A stretch of 64,000 bases of DNA from Solitalea canadensis DSM 3403 (lineage in GTDB: Bacteria; Bacteroidota; Bacteroidia; Sphingobacteriales; Sphingobacteriaceae), in the NCBI RefSeq assembly GCF_000242635.2, contig NC_017770.1:2740669-2804668 (forward strand), in the 5' to 3' direction. The position numbers and the translations under genes were made by a program. Below, one piece after another: positions 26,155 through 34,349 of this stretch. Below the pieces are notes generated by a model that did not search any database, was not told the DNA's origin, and saw nothing but the letters and a program-made list of their open reading frames with translations. Position 1 is the first letter of the stretch, and every line of letters begins with the position of its first letter.

Positions 26155-28380
26155 TTATCGATCTATTTTATACCTAAATCCGGCGTACATTCTCCTACCT
26201 TCAACCGGCCCCCAGATGTAGGAAGCATCAAAAAAGCCTGTATTCGGATTTGCTGAACCCACAATATAATTCTGTTGACGGAAATCAAGGAGATTTTCAG
26301 CACCCAGATAGAGCTCAAAATCTTTCCAATTACGCGTAAGCTGCAGATTTATGGTTGAATATGTTTTTGAATAGCTATTGTAATCACTAATCTCAGGTTG
26401 AAATACTTCATTTAGATAAGGCATTTTTTTGCTGCCAAACCATTGCCAGGTAAAATTGGCATTCCATTTACGATTGAACGACTCATAAAATAATGAAGCC
26501 ACAGCACGATGCTTAGGCACAAATGGCTCTACAATTCGTTGACCATCCGTTTTACGAAATACATCAAGATATTTATATGCCACTTTCAACTCTACAGGTT
26601 TGAGAATGTAATAAGCAGCTTCTACTTGAATGTTGTTAGCATAGGATTTGCCATCCAAATTATTAAAAAACACCTTAGTTGGATCGGTATCATAATCAGG
26701 AATAATCTTGTTGGTGAACTGGGTTCTATACAAATCAACTCCTATACTTCCTTTTCTATAATCAATCTCAAATTTTCTATTGATGTTGAAACCATAATTA
26801 AGTGCTTTTTCAAACTTTAAAGGTCCCTGTATTACAATTTCCCGGTTACTAACTTTAATATTAGCGTTTTCAGCCAAAACATTTGCTGTTTTAAAACCTG
26901 TTCCAATTGAAAAACGCATGTCTGTGTTTTTATCAACTGACCATTTCACATTTCCCCTTGGAGTAAAAACAAGTTCTCCATTTGCCCAATCAGCACGTCC
27001 TCCAATTACTATTGACAATGGACGACTGCCCTCTCCTGAGAAGGTGTTTTCCACAAAAACACCGGGCATAGTCAAATCATTGTTCAACTGCAAATTGCCA
27101 AATTGTTCATTGATCTTATCCAGGCGATAACTAGCTCCCATATTAAGGGAATTTAGCCTGCCAATTGTCTGATTATAGATTAAGCGAAGGTTTATGCTTT
27201 GTTGATGTCCATTATTTGAACGTAGGCCATAAAAACCACTTAAATCATGTAAAACATAAGAGTATTGCAACCCCAGACTTTTATAACTACCGGAAGGAAC
27301 TATAAAACCTGTACGGCCATAAAACTCAAACCTGTTAGTTTTTAATTGCTGTCCGTAAATTGAAGGATCGAATTGAGTATTATCGTTATAAAAATGCGAT
27401 TGACCACCTTCTCTGTTTTCATTCAAATACTTTATAGAATTTTGAGAAAACCAGCCACTCCCTGATTCATATTTCCATTTACTCAACACATTAATATTTT
27501 GCAACATGGGCATGTCAAGAAATGAGTCATCGTTCTGATCCATCTTCAACTTAAACCGATCGATATGAAACGAAAATAAGGTACTCAGGTCCTTACTAAG
27601 TTTAAATGTTTTGTCAACATTTAATTCGGCACGGGCATAACCATCCAAATACCCATTAACAAACAGTTTATCTGCACGCATCGGATCCTTTAACTCCACA
27701 TTGATCATTCCACTAATCGACTCCGGACCAAATACAACTGAACCCGGCCCTTTAACAATATGGATTTGATCAATTTGAGTACCCGGAATGCCATATATGC
27801 CATATGTAGTACCCAAACCGGTAATAACAGGGGCGTTTTCAGTCAATATTTGGGTATAAGCACCAGCCAAGCCAAGAACCTGTAATTCTTTGCTTCCGGT
27901 AACGCCATCCCTATAGGTAACATCCACTGTTGTATTAGTTTGAAAGCTTTCTCCCAAATTACAACAAGCTGCTTTTTTAAGTTCCTTCGATGTGAGTATT
28001 TCTGTTTTACGAGGCTGTACAGAAACCATGGTAGATTCCCGTTGCTGTGCAAACACTACTTCGTCAAGTTGTTTTCCGTTAGATTTTAATACAATCTTAA
28101 GGTGTTTATGATGATTCACAAGGATTGTGTCCGTTTTCAAACCAACAAATGAAACAATTAACCGACGATCAGTTACACCCTGTGAATTAATTGCAAATTC
28201 ACCTTTGGCATTTGAGATTACCCCTATGGAGGTATTTATCCATGATATGCTTGCTCCCTCGAGCAATACTTCTTTATTACTGGTATTGAGTTCAAAAACG
28301 GTACCCGTTATCTGCTGGGCACGCGCCTTAAACCCAACTAAAAATGATAGTGTTAAGACTATTACTAATTGGCGTTTCAT
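26155..28380 (-). CDS. TonB-dependent receptor in a metal-handling operon
   Basis: 741-aa outer-membrane receptor: signal peptide about 1-21 (ARAQ), carboxypeptidase-regulatory-like domain about 23-110, plug about 120-230 (VSVQPRKTEILTSKEL, GYGIYGIPGTQIDQIHIVKGPGSVVFG-like), then a 22-strand barrel ending FRYKIDR. It lies between the HYC_CC_PP gene (77-bp gap) and the double-HMA gene, a context that suggests metal (copper) uptake or sensing rather than glycans. It is not paired with a SusD protein. Confidence 0.9.
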   Translation of the reverse strand: MKRQLVIVLTLSFLVGFKARAQQITGTVFELNTSNKEVLLEGASISWINTSIGVISNAKGEFAINSQGVTDRRLIVSFVGLKTDTILVNHHKHLKIVLKSNGKQLDEVVFAQQRESTMVSVQPRKTEILTSKELKKAACCNLGESFQTNTTVDVTYRDGVTGSKELQVLGLAGAYTQILTENAPVITGLGTTYGIYGIPGTQIDQIHIVKGPGSVVFGPESISGMINVELKDPMRADKLFVNGYLDGYARAELNVDKTFKLSKDLSTLFSFHIDRFKLKMDQNDDSFLDMPMLQNINVLSKWKYESGSGWFSQNSIKYLNENREGGQSHFYNDNTQFDPSIYGQQLKTNRFEFYGRTGFIVPSGSYKSLGLQYSYVLHDLSGFYGLRSNNGHQQSINLRLIYNQTIGRLNSLNMGASYRLDKINEQFGNLQLNNDLTMPGVFVENTFSGEGSRPLSIVIGGRADWANGELVFTPRGNVKWSVDKNTDMRFSIGTGFKTANVLAENANIKVSNREIVIQGPLKFEKALNYGFNINRKFEIDYRKGSIGVDLYRTQFTNKIIPDYDTDPTKVFFNNLDGKSYANNIQVEAAYYILKPVELKVAYKYLDVFRKTDGQRIVEPFVPKHRAVASLFYESFNRKWNANFTWQWFGSKKMPYLNEVFQPEISDYNSYSKTYSTINLQLTRNWKDFELYLGAENLLDFRQQNYIVGSANPNTGFFDASYIWGPVEGRRMYAGFRYKIDR

Positions 28381-28457
28381 TAAAATAAAATCTGTTAGAC
28401 AATACGATCCTGGGTGAATACGAATAACGTTTCACCAAAAAAGTCAACAGGGATTAA

Positions 28458-28850
28458 TCAAATAAGAAATGTTTGGGTAAGGAGAATAATGGGGCAATTT
28501 CGAGGCGGTGAGCCCTTAAAGTTAACGGTAATCGGGTTATGAAGATCTGTTAACTTATTCTGAAAAGTAATATGATAGGCAAACAAAAATAATTCAACAG
28601 GAAACAATTTTGCCTGTTGAATCTTTGCTATTGAAAGAAAATCATCTTTAATTTTGATCGTTTCAACCTTGTTATGGCAACAATCGCTTTGAGTTTCATT
28701 GATTGAATCGTCATCGTCACAACAGCTATCTGCCGCAACCATTACACTCGCACTCTGTAATTCATTGCCACAATAATGAGCGTACACACTCAATCCTACT
28801 ACATTTAGTAGAAAGAAAATGCTCATTACTATAGCGGTGATTTTTTTCAT
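28458..28850 (-). CDS. Small exported Cys-rich protein, HYC_CC_PP type
   Basis: 130-aa protein named for its HYC, CC and PP motifs. I chose the ATG at 28850 (MKKITAIVMS), which gives a clean signal peptide; an upstream in-frame start would add residues lacking family resemblance. HYC is at residues 25-27, CC pairs at 43-44 and 57-58 within an acidic linker, and SPPRNCPI near the C-terminus. It is first in the operon with the TonB receptor and HMA protein, so the cysteines probably bind metal. The -7 element lies 6 nt before the start. Confidence 0.82.
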   Translation of the reverse strand: MKKITAIVMSIFFLLNVVGLSVYAHYCGNELQSASVMVAADSCCDDDDSINETQSDCCHNKVETIKIKDDFLSIAKIQQAKLFPVELFLFAYHITFQNKLTDLHNPITVNFKGSPPRNCPIILLTQTFLI

Positions 28851-28856
28851 TTGTGA

Positions 28857-28864
28857 CAAAACTA
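28857..28864 (-). promoter_or_regulatory. -7 element abutting the HYC_CC_PP start
   Basis: TAGTTTTG on the minus strand matches TAnnTTTG and ends 6 nt before the ATG, so the transcript is predicted leaderless or nearly so. Confidence 0.45.
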
Positions 28865-28917
28865 AAAAAATAAAATCAGGAAGGAGAAAAGTAAGCATTT
28901 AGTTACCTGATTGTTTA

Positions 28918-28950
28918 AAATTAAGCAGAGTAATAAACTCTGCTTAATTT
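28918..28950 (-). terminator. Terminator of histidine decarboxylase
   Basis: A perfect 14-bp stem (28918-28931 with 28937-28950) around a 5-nt loop; its last base is the last base of the stop codon. It isolates the gene from the metal operon downstream. Confidence 0.7.
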
Positions 28951-30080
28951 CAGGAAAGTACTGCTTCCCTGTATTTCTCAATATCAAGGATTAATTCATC
29001 AATCTGACTTTCAGTTACATTTGGCATACAAATGATATGTGAAAGTCCTCTTTCTGATGCTAACTGCCATTTTTTACGAACTATTTCGTGGGGCTGCGGA
29101 AACACAACTGTTATAGCGTTTTGATTTCTCCATGCATCTAAACCGATTGATTTTAAGCGGTTTTCTGCATAAGCTGCTACCGACAGACTGTGATCAACAC
29201 GTTTCTTAAAGCCTTCTAACCCTAGTGTTTTAATAGCATACCATAAAAACAGCGGGCTATGGCCATTTCTTGAACCGGTAATGGTTGTGTCTAAACTGCC
29301 AATATAGGCCACTGAACGGCCAATACGGTCACGGTGCGACTTCTTTACTAACAATACTCCTGAAGGGATTGGAGAACCTATAAACTTATGTCCGCTTATG
29401 GCAATACTATCTGCACCATCAGCAAAATCAAAAGCAGGTCGCGGATTCAGGAAAGGACTCATGGTTCCAGACAAGGCACCATCGCAATGAATGTAATAGT
29501 TTTGAATAGCTGCGTCATTCAGTATCGCTTTTATCTTCGTGATATCGTCTTTTGCTTCTGTCATTGTTGTACCGATGTTAGCCATAATAATTACAGGCAT
29601 ATGTCGGTTCATTCGAATGGTATTGCTTAAATCTTCATAATCAATTTCACCGTTTTTCTGTGCCCTGATAACAATGTTAGGCATATCAAGCAAATGAAGA
29701 TTTTTATGAACACTATAATGGGTAGCTGCCGAGTAATAAACCATTCCTTTGGGATGAAGCTCACGTGCCATGTATAAACCATACATATTACCTTCAGAAC
29801 CTCCATTGGTTACATACCCCCACCAGTCGTTCTTCTGCGCACGAAATACTTCTGCAAAGAACTCCAATACTTCACGCTCCATCTCTCTCGAATCCACCGA
29901 ATAGGTGCAATCAGCAAATGGGTCTCCTATATTGTTTACCGGATATTTCAACAACTCAAACAATTCTGAGTAATCGAAATCCTTTGAAACAGGATACCCT
30001 AGAGAGTTTTGAGAGTTTTCTTTGATCTTTTGACGCAATGCTTCCAGCTTATGCTGGTCTTCAGCATTTAATTTATTCAT
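28950..30080 (-). CDS. hdc: PLP-dependent histidine decarboxylase
   Basis: 376-aa group II amino-acid decarboxylase, most like bacterial PLP-type histidine decarboxylases that make histamine. The PLP lysine is Lys232 in SGHKFIGSP, with Asp200 of HCDGALSG as the PLP-ring aspartate and TNGGSEGNMYG near 91-101 contacting phosphate. Length and N-terminus fit. It stands alone; no histidine/histamine antiporter is adjacent, so a role in acid resistance is not supported. A related decarboxylase specificity is the main alternative. Confidence 0.87.
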   Translation of the reverse strand: MNKLNAEDQHKLEALRQKIKENSQNSLGYPVSKDFDYSELFELLKYPVNNIGDPFADCTYSVDSREMEREVLEFFAEVFRAQKNDWWGYVTNGGSEGNMYGLYMARELHPKGMVYYSAATHYSVHKNLHLLDMPNIVIRAQKNGEIDYEDLSNTIRMNRHMPVIIMANIGTTMTEAKDDITKIKAILNDAAIQNYYIHCDGALSGTMSPFLNPRPAFDFADGADSIAISGHKFIGSPIPSGVLLVKKSHRDRIGRSVAYIGSLDTTITGSRNGHSPLFLWYAIKTLGLEGFKKRVDHSLSVAAYAENRLKSIGLDAWRNQNAITVVFPQPHEIVRKKWQLASERGLSHIICMPNVTESQIDELILDIEKYREAVLS

Positions 30081-30161
30081 ACTACGGATTGATTGGTCTG
30101 CAAAGATGGGAAATCAATGGGAATTATGGAGAAGATTTCGTGTTGTTTTTCGGAAAATGAA

Positions 30162-30345
30162 CACCCTTAACCCCTAAAGGGGAACTCTCATTGTATGAGA
30201 ATTTCTACTTGAGAGGCTTAGCTATTGACAGTATTAATAATAGTGGAGGATAATTATCGAACACCCCAACCCCAATGTGTTAGATGGGTTCCCTTTAGGG
30301 GCAGGGGTCTATACAAGTAATAATTCCCCTTTAGGGGTTAGGGGT
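30162..30345. repeat. CCCCTAAAGGGG-containing long inverted repeat
   Basis: Arm 30162-30186 (ACCCCTAAAGGGGAACT-like) is complementary to 30322-30345 (AATTCCCCTTTAGGGGTTA). A third copy of CCCTTTAGGGG lies at 30291-30301. It fills the gap between histidine decarboxylase and the plug-protein gene and resembles dispersed Bacteroidota repeats. Confidence 0.7.
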
Positions 30346-30351
30346 AAAAAA

Positions 30352-31653
30352 TCAACGCATAATGAAAAACGCCTTTGCATTAAATCGTTTTATTCCTACC
30401 AGTTCATCATAACGCTTACCCACCGGACGGAAGTAGACATATATAGTGTAAGCATTATCCGTTTCGAAATGACAACCTTCAACCGGACAAACATCTGCTA
30501 CAGATTGGCCTTTAGGTACAAATGCATAACAAAAGTCATAATAGCCTTGCTTGAATAATTGTTGTGTTTCCAATCGTTGAGTTACTTCATTAAAGGCAAG
30601 CTTATAGTCGTCTTTTATCTGGTAATCGGTAAGTTTACCAAACAAATAATAATCACCCACAGTAGTTGGTGGGGTATCTTTTAATGCGAAATGAGTTCTG
30701 GTATAGTCGGCGTCAACTTCAGCATCACCACCTCCATCCTGATTTCGGATGGCGTATCCACCGTTTAAATCAACTATTGTAGAATATGCAGTAGCACTGT
30801 AATTATCATCAGGGAATAAATATACATCCGTTTGTTTTTTCTCCTTTACAATGTCTTGGATACGCTGCGAGAAGAAACGTAAACTGCGTGTATCAAAATT
30901 CCTGAACTCACTTCCTCCTAAAAATGTACCCGAATCCATGTCATTATAAACCAACTCGTTATTGCGTATAAATGTGGGTTTCATATTATTCATGGCATTA
31001 TCAGGACGATCGTTTTGTGTAAGAACCGTTTTTATCTCAGACATTGGATTAGAAACATTCAATGCAGGATGCTGAATGGTAAAGTTAACTTTCTGCGTTT
31101 GTGAGCGGTCTTTTATTACGGTTCCCCGTTTAACTTCCGTAAGAATATTTACGGACTGCCTGAGCACATAAAAACGACGAGTTAACACCAGGTCCATCGG
31201 GTCGTTATTCAAGTACACTTTTAGCAAATAATTACCAGAAATGGTAGGTTTCATGGTGCTTGTCGGAAAAGCAAGCGTGTAATGAGTATACTGCTGAATC
31301 GTATTAAATGAATATTTATATTGAATTATACGATCTTCTGTATAACCATCTAAATAATCTATAGTCGACAGGTTACTTGGTTTCCAATCGGCTGTACAAT
31401 GTTCAATCGTATAAAAATAATCCTGAGTACTTCCGTTAAGATCGTCAAACTGCAACACTAATTCCTCTGCACTCGCCAAAGAGAACACGGGAATGGTGGC
31501 ATAATCCTGATTGGTAATATTTTCAAACTGAACGGTTTTAATGTTAGGTCTGTATACCCAATCCTGATATTTTAGCTTTGAATCTTGTGCTCTTGCAGTT
31601 GAATTCAGAAAAAGAAAACAGATGGCAAACAGGTATAGAAGTTTAATTTTCAT
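30352..31653 (-). CDS. Type IX secretion system plug protein (DUF5103)
   Basis: 433-aa exported protein with signal peptide about 1-22 (ending ARAQ), followed by the DUF5103 / T9SS-plug-first domain (YRPNIKTVQF, PVFSLASAEELVLQFDDL) that in T9SS closes the outer-membrane Sov/SprA channel. It is not with other T9SS genes, as usual in this family. Its presence, with PorP/SprF and the C-terminal domain of the giant adhesin, supports a type IX system in this organism. It is separated from phoD by a strong terminator. Confidence 0.87.
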   Translation of the reverse strand: MKIKLLYLFAICFLFLNSTARAQDSKLKYQDWVYRPNIKTVQFENITNQDYATIPVFSLASAEELVLQFDDLNGSTQDYFYTIEHCTADWKPSNLSTIDYLDGYTEDRIIQYKYSFNTIQQYTHYTLAFPTSTMKPTISGNYLLKVYLNNDPMDLVLTRRFYVLRQSVNILTEVKRGTVIKDRSQTQKVNFTIQHPALNVSNPMSEIKTVLTQNDRPDNAMNNMKPTFIRNNELVYNDMDSGTFLGGSEFRNFDTRSLRFFSQRIQDIVKEKKQTDVYLFPDDNYSATAYSTIVDLNGGYAIRNQDGGGDAEVDADYTRTHFALKDTPPTTVGDYYLFGKLTDYQIKDDYKLAFNEVTQRLETQQLFKQGYYDFCYAFVPKGQSVADVCPVEGCHFETDNAYTIYVYFRPVGKRYDELVGIKRFNAKAFFIMR

Positions 31654-31686
31654 TAAGTGCGAAATTTTGCTCTAACCTAACAAAAA

Positions 31687-31712
31687 AAACCGTTATCTGC
31701 AGATAACGGTTT
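31687..31712 (-). terminator. Palindromic terminator of the PhoD-like gene
   Basis: 26-bp perfect palindrome (centre 31699/31700) followed on the minus strand by an eight-T run, 21 bp past the stop codon. Confidence 0.85.
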
Positions 31713-31733
31713 AAACGGTTTTGGTAATTGTAG

Positions 31734-33272
31734 TTATTTTTCCAGGATAGACACTCCGTTTTTCACGGTCATTTCGGTTTGCGATTTTAGTTTGGTTATA
31801 TCGTTAAGCTTATTCTCTTTCATGTAATACCAATTGATCTTTGTTTCCTTCTTGGTAAAGTTCATGATCACAAATCCATGATCATTAAAATTGGCTGTTT
31901 TGATATGCGGATTTACAGCTTTATTTAAACATTTGGCTTCAGCACTACTCCCTGCATTACTATCTTGATCGATTAAATTAGATGCCGAAATTGAAGGAAT
32001 TGCAACTTCCACAATAGCTGCAAGTCTTCCATTCTGAGGATCATAACTGCTTGCTGCATCAGCAACCTCCGCTCCTAATGAATTATGAAAACCACCGGTT
32101 ACCATGACAATATTTTTAAGGCTGAATGACCGGATAAAGCCAAGCAGACTTTCTTTATCTTTTAGGTGATTATCCCACACATCGTAAGTCTTATTTGTAA
32201 TTGGTTCGAAATCAGCATTTATTGTAGACATGAGATTTCGGTTAACAAGAATTTTCCAGTTAGCTGTTGAATAATTTAATTGATTGGTTAACCATTCACG
32301 ATGAGGCTGTTCAAGAAATACAGCATCCTGTTCCAGTAGTGCATTAGTGCTAGCAATAAGTCCTGTATTTTGCGTGGTTTGAGTTTCTATCATCAGCATC
32401 TCGAGCATCTTACCATAAGATAATTTCCGTTGAAATTCACCTTTTGCCACTCTTACTGGCAACCACTCTACAAAAGCCTGCTCTGCTGCTTTGTTATTAT
32501 CATTCCATTTTTCAGAAATAACTTCCTGTTTTTGCTTTTCCCAAACCACGATGAACGGATGAGATGCGTGTGCTTTCATCAAGTCCTTATCAAGGTGGTA
32601 CTGAGCATAGCGATTTCGGTAATCCTGAAGCGTTTCCGTTTTTATTTTGGGTATGTGAGCTCGTATTTCGGTTGTGCCCGCATCTTCATCAATATAACCC
32701 GACACCACCACCACTGCATTCAAATCTTTCATTTCTGCAATTCGACCATAAGCATTAAAATACCCCGTAGTGTAGTTGTTTCCATCAGCAAATGCCAGTT
32801 TTACAGGCAATTCATCAATGGCGCCATAAGCCGTTCGAGTGGCACCAGTTAAAGATTTCTTTCCAAATGCTTCAAACTGATAGTAGTAGGTAGTATTAGG
32901 TTTTAAGCCCATTACATCAACTTTAACGGTAAAATCTTTAGTTTCATCGGTTGCAATATCACCATTACGTACAATGTCCGTAAAAGTGGTATCCGTAGCA
33001 ACTTTCCAACTAACTGAAAAAGCTAATTTCCATTCACTGTTTGAAGCTTCTCTTTTGGGGGGCGTTACACGAGTCCAGATAACTACCCGATCGCTTAAAG
33101 GATCTCCTGAAGCCACTCCATGATAAAAAGGGGCAAGCTTATCATCAAGTGAAAATCCCAAAGATTTTAGATCTTCAACATAAGTTAAATAACCACCTGA
33201 TTGACAAAAAGATGTATTTATTGAAAAAGTAAGGAGCGTAATTAGTATAAATAGCGTAAATCTTTGTTTCAT
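31734..33272 (-). CDS. PhoD-like phosphatase, predicted inactive
   Basis: 512-aa exported protein with the PhoD N-terminal Ig-like domain (FYHGVASGDPLSDRVVIWTR, 49-68) and a calcineurin-like body. Typical PhoD ligand motifs are degenerate: HLGDYIYE is VVSGYIDE (189-196), WDDHE is WEKQK (244-248) and LTGDIH is VTGGFH (391-396), losing three metal-ligand aspartates, while surrounding framework residues are kept. I therefore predict no normal phosphodiesterase activity and a binding or structural role. The signal peptide is about 1-24. It is divergent from the Crp/Fnr gene. Confidence 0.85.
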   Translation of the reverse strand: MKQRFTLFILITLLTFSINTSFCQSGGYLTYVEDLKSLGFSLDDKLAPFYHGVASGDPLSDRVVIWTRVTPPKREASNSEWKLAFSVSWKVATDTTFTDIVRNGDIATDETKDFTVKVDVMGLKPNTTYYYQFEAFGKKSLTGATRTAYGAIDELPVKLAFADGNNYTTGYFNAYGRIAEMKDLNAVVVVSGYIDEDAGTTEIRAHIPKIKTETLQDYRNRYAQYHLDKDLMKAHASHPFIVVWEKQKQEVISEKWNDNNKAAEQAFVEWLPVRVAKGEFQRKLSYGKMLEMLMIETQTTQNTGLIASTNALLEQDAVFLEQPHREWLTNQLNYSTANWKILVNRNLMSTINADFEPITNKTYDVWDNHLKDKESLLGFIRSFSLKNIVMVTGGFHNSLGAEVADAASSYDPQNGRLAAIVEVAIPSISASNLIDQDSNAGSSAEAKCLNKAVNPHIKTANFNDHGFVIMNFTKKETKINWYYMKENKLNDITKLKSQTEMTVKNGVSILEK

Positions 33273-33424
33273 ACGAGAGTAAGTTGCTTTAGTTGATGTT
33301 ACAAACTTCTAACTCGCATATTAAATCCAGTTACTTAATAGTTTATTATTTTATTAGCTTTTCGTTAAATCAGCGTCAATTGCTAAGTATTTTGTATATT
33401 CAATAACATACAGAATAAACATTT

Positions 33425-33997
33425 ATGGCTCTATTTCATCTCAATAACTACCTTTCAAATTATTATCCTGTAAGTGTAGAAGCACGAAACGCCATTTTGA
33501 AGATTGCTGAGTTTAAGGAATGTCCACCCAAGACTATGCTCTTACAAGAAGGCCAGGTTCAAAAGTATCTTTATTATTTGAACAAAGGATTGGCCAGGGG
33601 TTATTACCACATGGCCGACAAAGAAATTACCTTATGGATTTGTTATGAGCCGGATACACTCGGCAATTCTGATAGTTTTTTTAACCAAGTTCCTTCGGAT
33701 GTGGGCATAGAAACGATAGAAGCTTGCCAATTATTGATAGTACCTCGTGAGCCATGGCATGAGCTGTATGACAAATACCCCGAAATTGAGCGGGTAAGCC
33801 GTCTGGTTAGTCAATCAAACGTTCAGAAACTTTATCGTCGGATCAAAATATTGCATTATTCGTCGCCTGAAGAAAAATATCGCTACCTTATTGAAAATGA
33901 ACCTCAGATAATACAGCGGACGCCTTTAAAATTTATTGCTTCTTATCTTAATATTACCCCCGAAACGCTGAGTCGCATTAGAGCTAAAATCTTCTAA
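33425..33997 (+). CDS. Crp/Fnr-family regulator with FNR-type recognition helix
   Basis: 190-aa regulator with a cyclic-nucleotide-binding-like sensor domain (about 1-130) and a C-terminal winged helix. The recognition helix TPETLSRIRAKI has Glu180, Ser183 and Arg184, the ExxSR pattern that in FNR reads TTGAT half-sites. The N-terminal Fe-S cysteines of FNR are absent, so the signal is not obviously oxygen. An exact TTGAT-N4-ATCAA site lies 13 bp past its stop. Divergent from the PhoD-like gene. Confidence 0.9.
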   Translation: MALFHLNNYLSNYYPVSVEARNAILKIAEFKECPPKTMLLQEGQVQKYLYYLNKGLARGYYHMADKEITLWICYEPDTLGNSDSFFNQVPSDVGIETIEACQLLIVPREPWHELYDKYPEIERVSRLVSQSNVQKLYRRIKILHYSSPEEKYRYLIENEPQIIQRTPLKFIASYLNITPETLSRIRAKIF

Positions 33998-34009
33998 TCA
34001 AACAATAAC

Positions 34010-34023
34010 TTGATTATAATCAA
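34010..34023. promoter_or_regulatory. Exact FNR-box palindrome TTGAT-N4-ATCAA
   Basis: TTGATTATAATCAA is a perfect 14-bp palindrome and the exact FNR consensus. It lies between the Crp/Fnr gene and the 47-aa ORF, 51 bp upstream of that ORF, and fits the ExxSR helix of the adjacent regulator. Confidence 0.65.
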
Positions 34024-34074
34024 TTTTTGTTTGCAGATTTGTTGCGATTTTTGCAGCTGAAAGGAGACCTGAGG

Positions 34075-34218
34075 ATGAAGCACTTAAGAAGATTTCTCAA
34101 CAATTATTCAGCATTGTTGCTTTGTATAATAATCATGTTATTTATTGGTTATAAAATGGCCACCAACGTTCGGTCGCTAAAACAATTAGGAAGTACCGTT
34201 ACTGCTGTTATCAAGTAA
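34075..34218 (+). CDS. Predicted 47-aa single-pass membrane protein
   Basis: Short ORF with the ATG at 34075 preceded by a purine-rich AAAGGAGACCTGAGG-like ribosome site. The product has a basic N-terminus (MKHLRRFLNNYS) and one strongly hydrophobic segment (about residues 13-26), with a short polar tail. It has no family I recognise. Support comes from the ribosome site, the upstream FNR box and the following terminator. A longer frame uses a TTG at 34027. Coding status is uncertain. Confidence 0.42.
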   Translation: MKHLRRFLNNYSALLLCIIIMLFIGYKMATNVRSLKQLGSTVTAVIK

Positions 34219-34264
34219 TTTGTATAGTAAAACACGAACTGTATTCTATAGCTGAGGTTTAATT

Positions 34265-34290
34265 AATCCTAAGAAATCAGGATTTTTTTA
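34265..34290 (+). terminator. Hairpin terminator after the 47-aa ORF
   Basis: AATCCT (34265-34270) pairs with AGGATT (34279-34284), followed by a T-run on the plus strand. Confidence 0.6.
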
Positions 34291-34294
34291 TACT

Positions 34295-34329
34295 AAAACA
34301 GGGAACATCAAAATAATGTTCCCTGTTTT
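34295..34329. terminator. Bidirectional terminator before ABC-F
   Basis: Perfect 14-bp stem (34295-34308 with 34316-34329), with A- and T-tracts, 21 bp past the ABC-F stop. Confidence 0.8.
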
Positions 34330-34349
34330 TTATAGTGGATAAGGACTTA

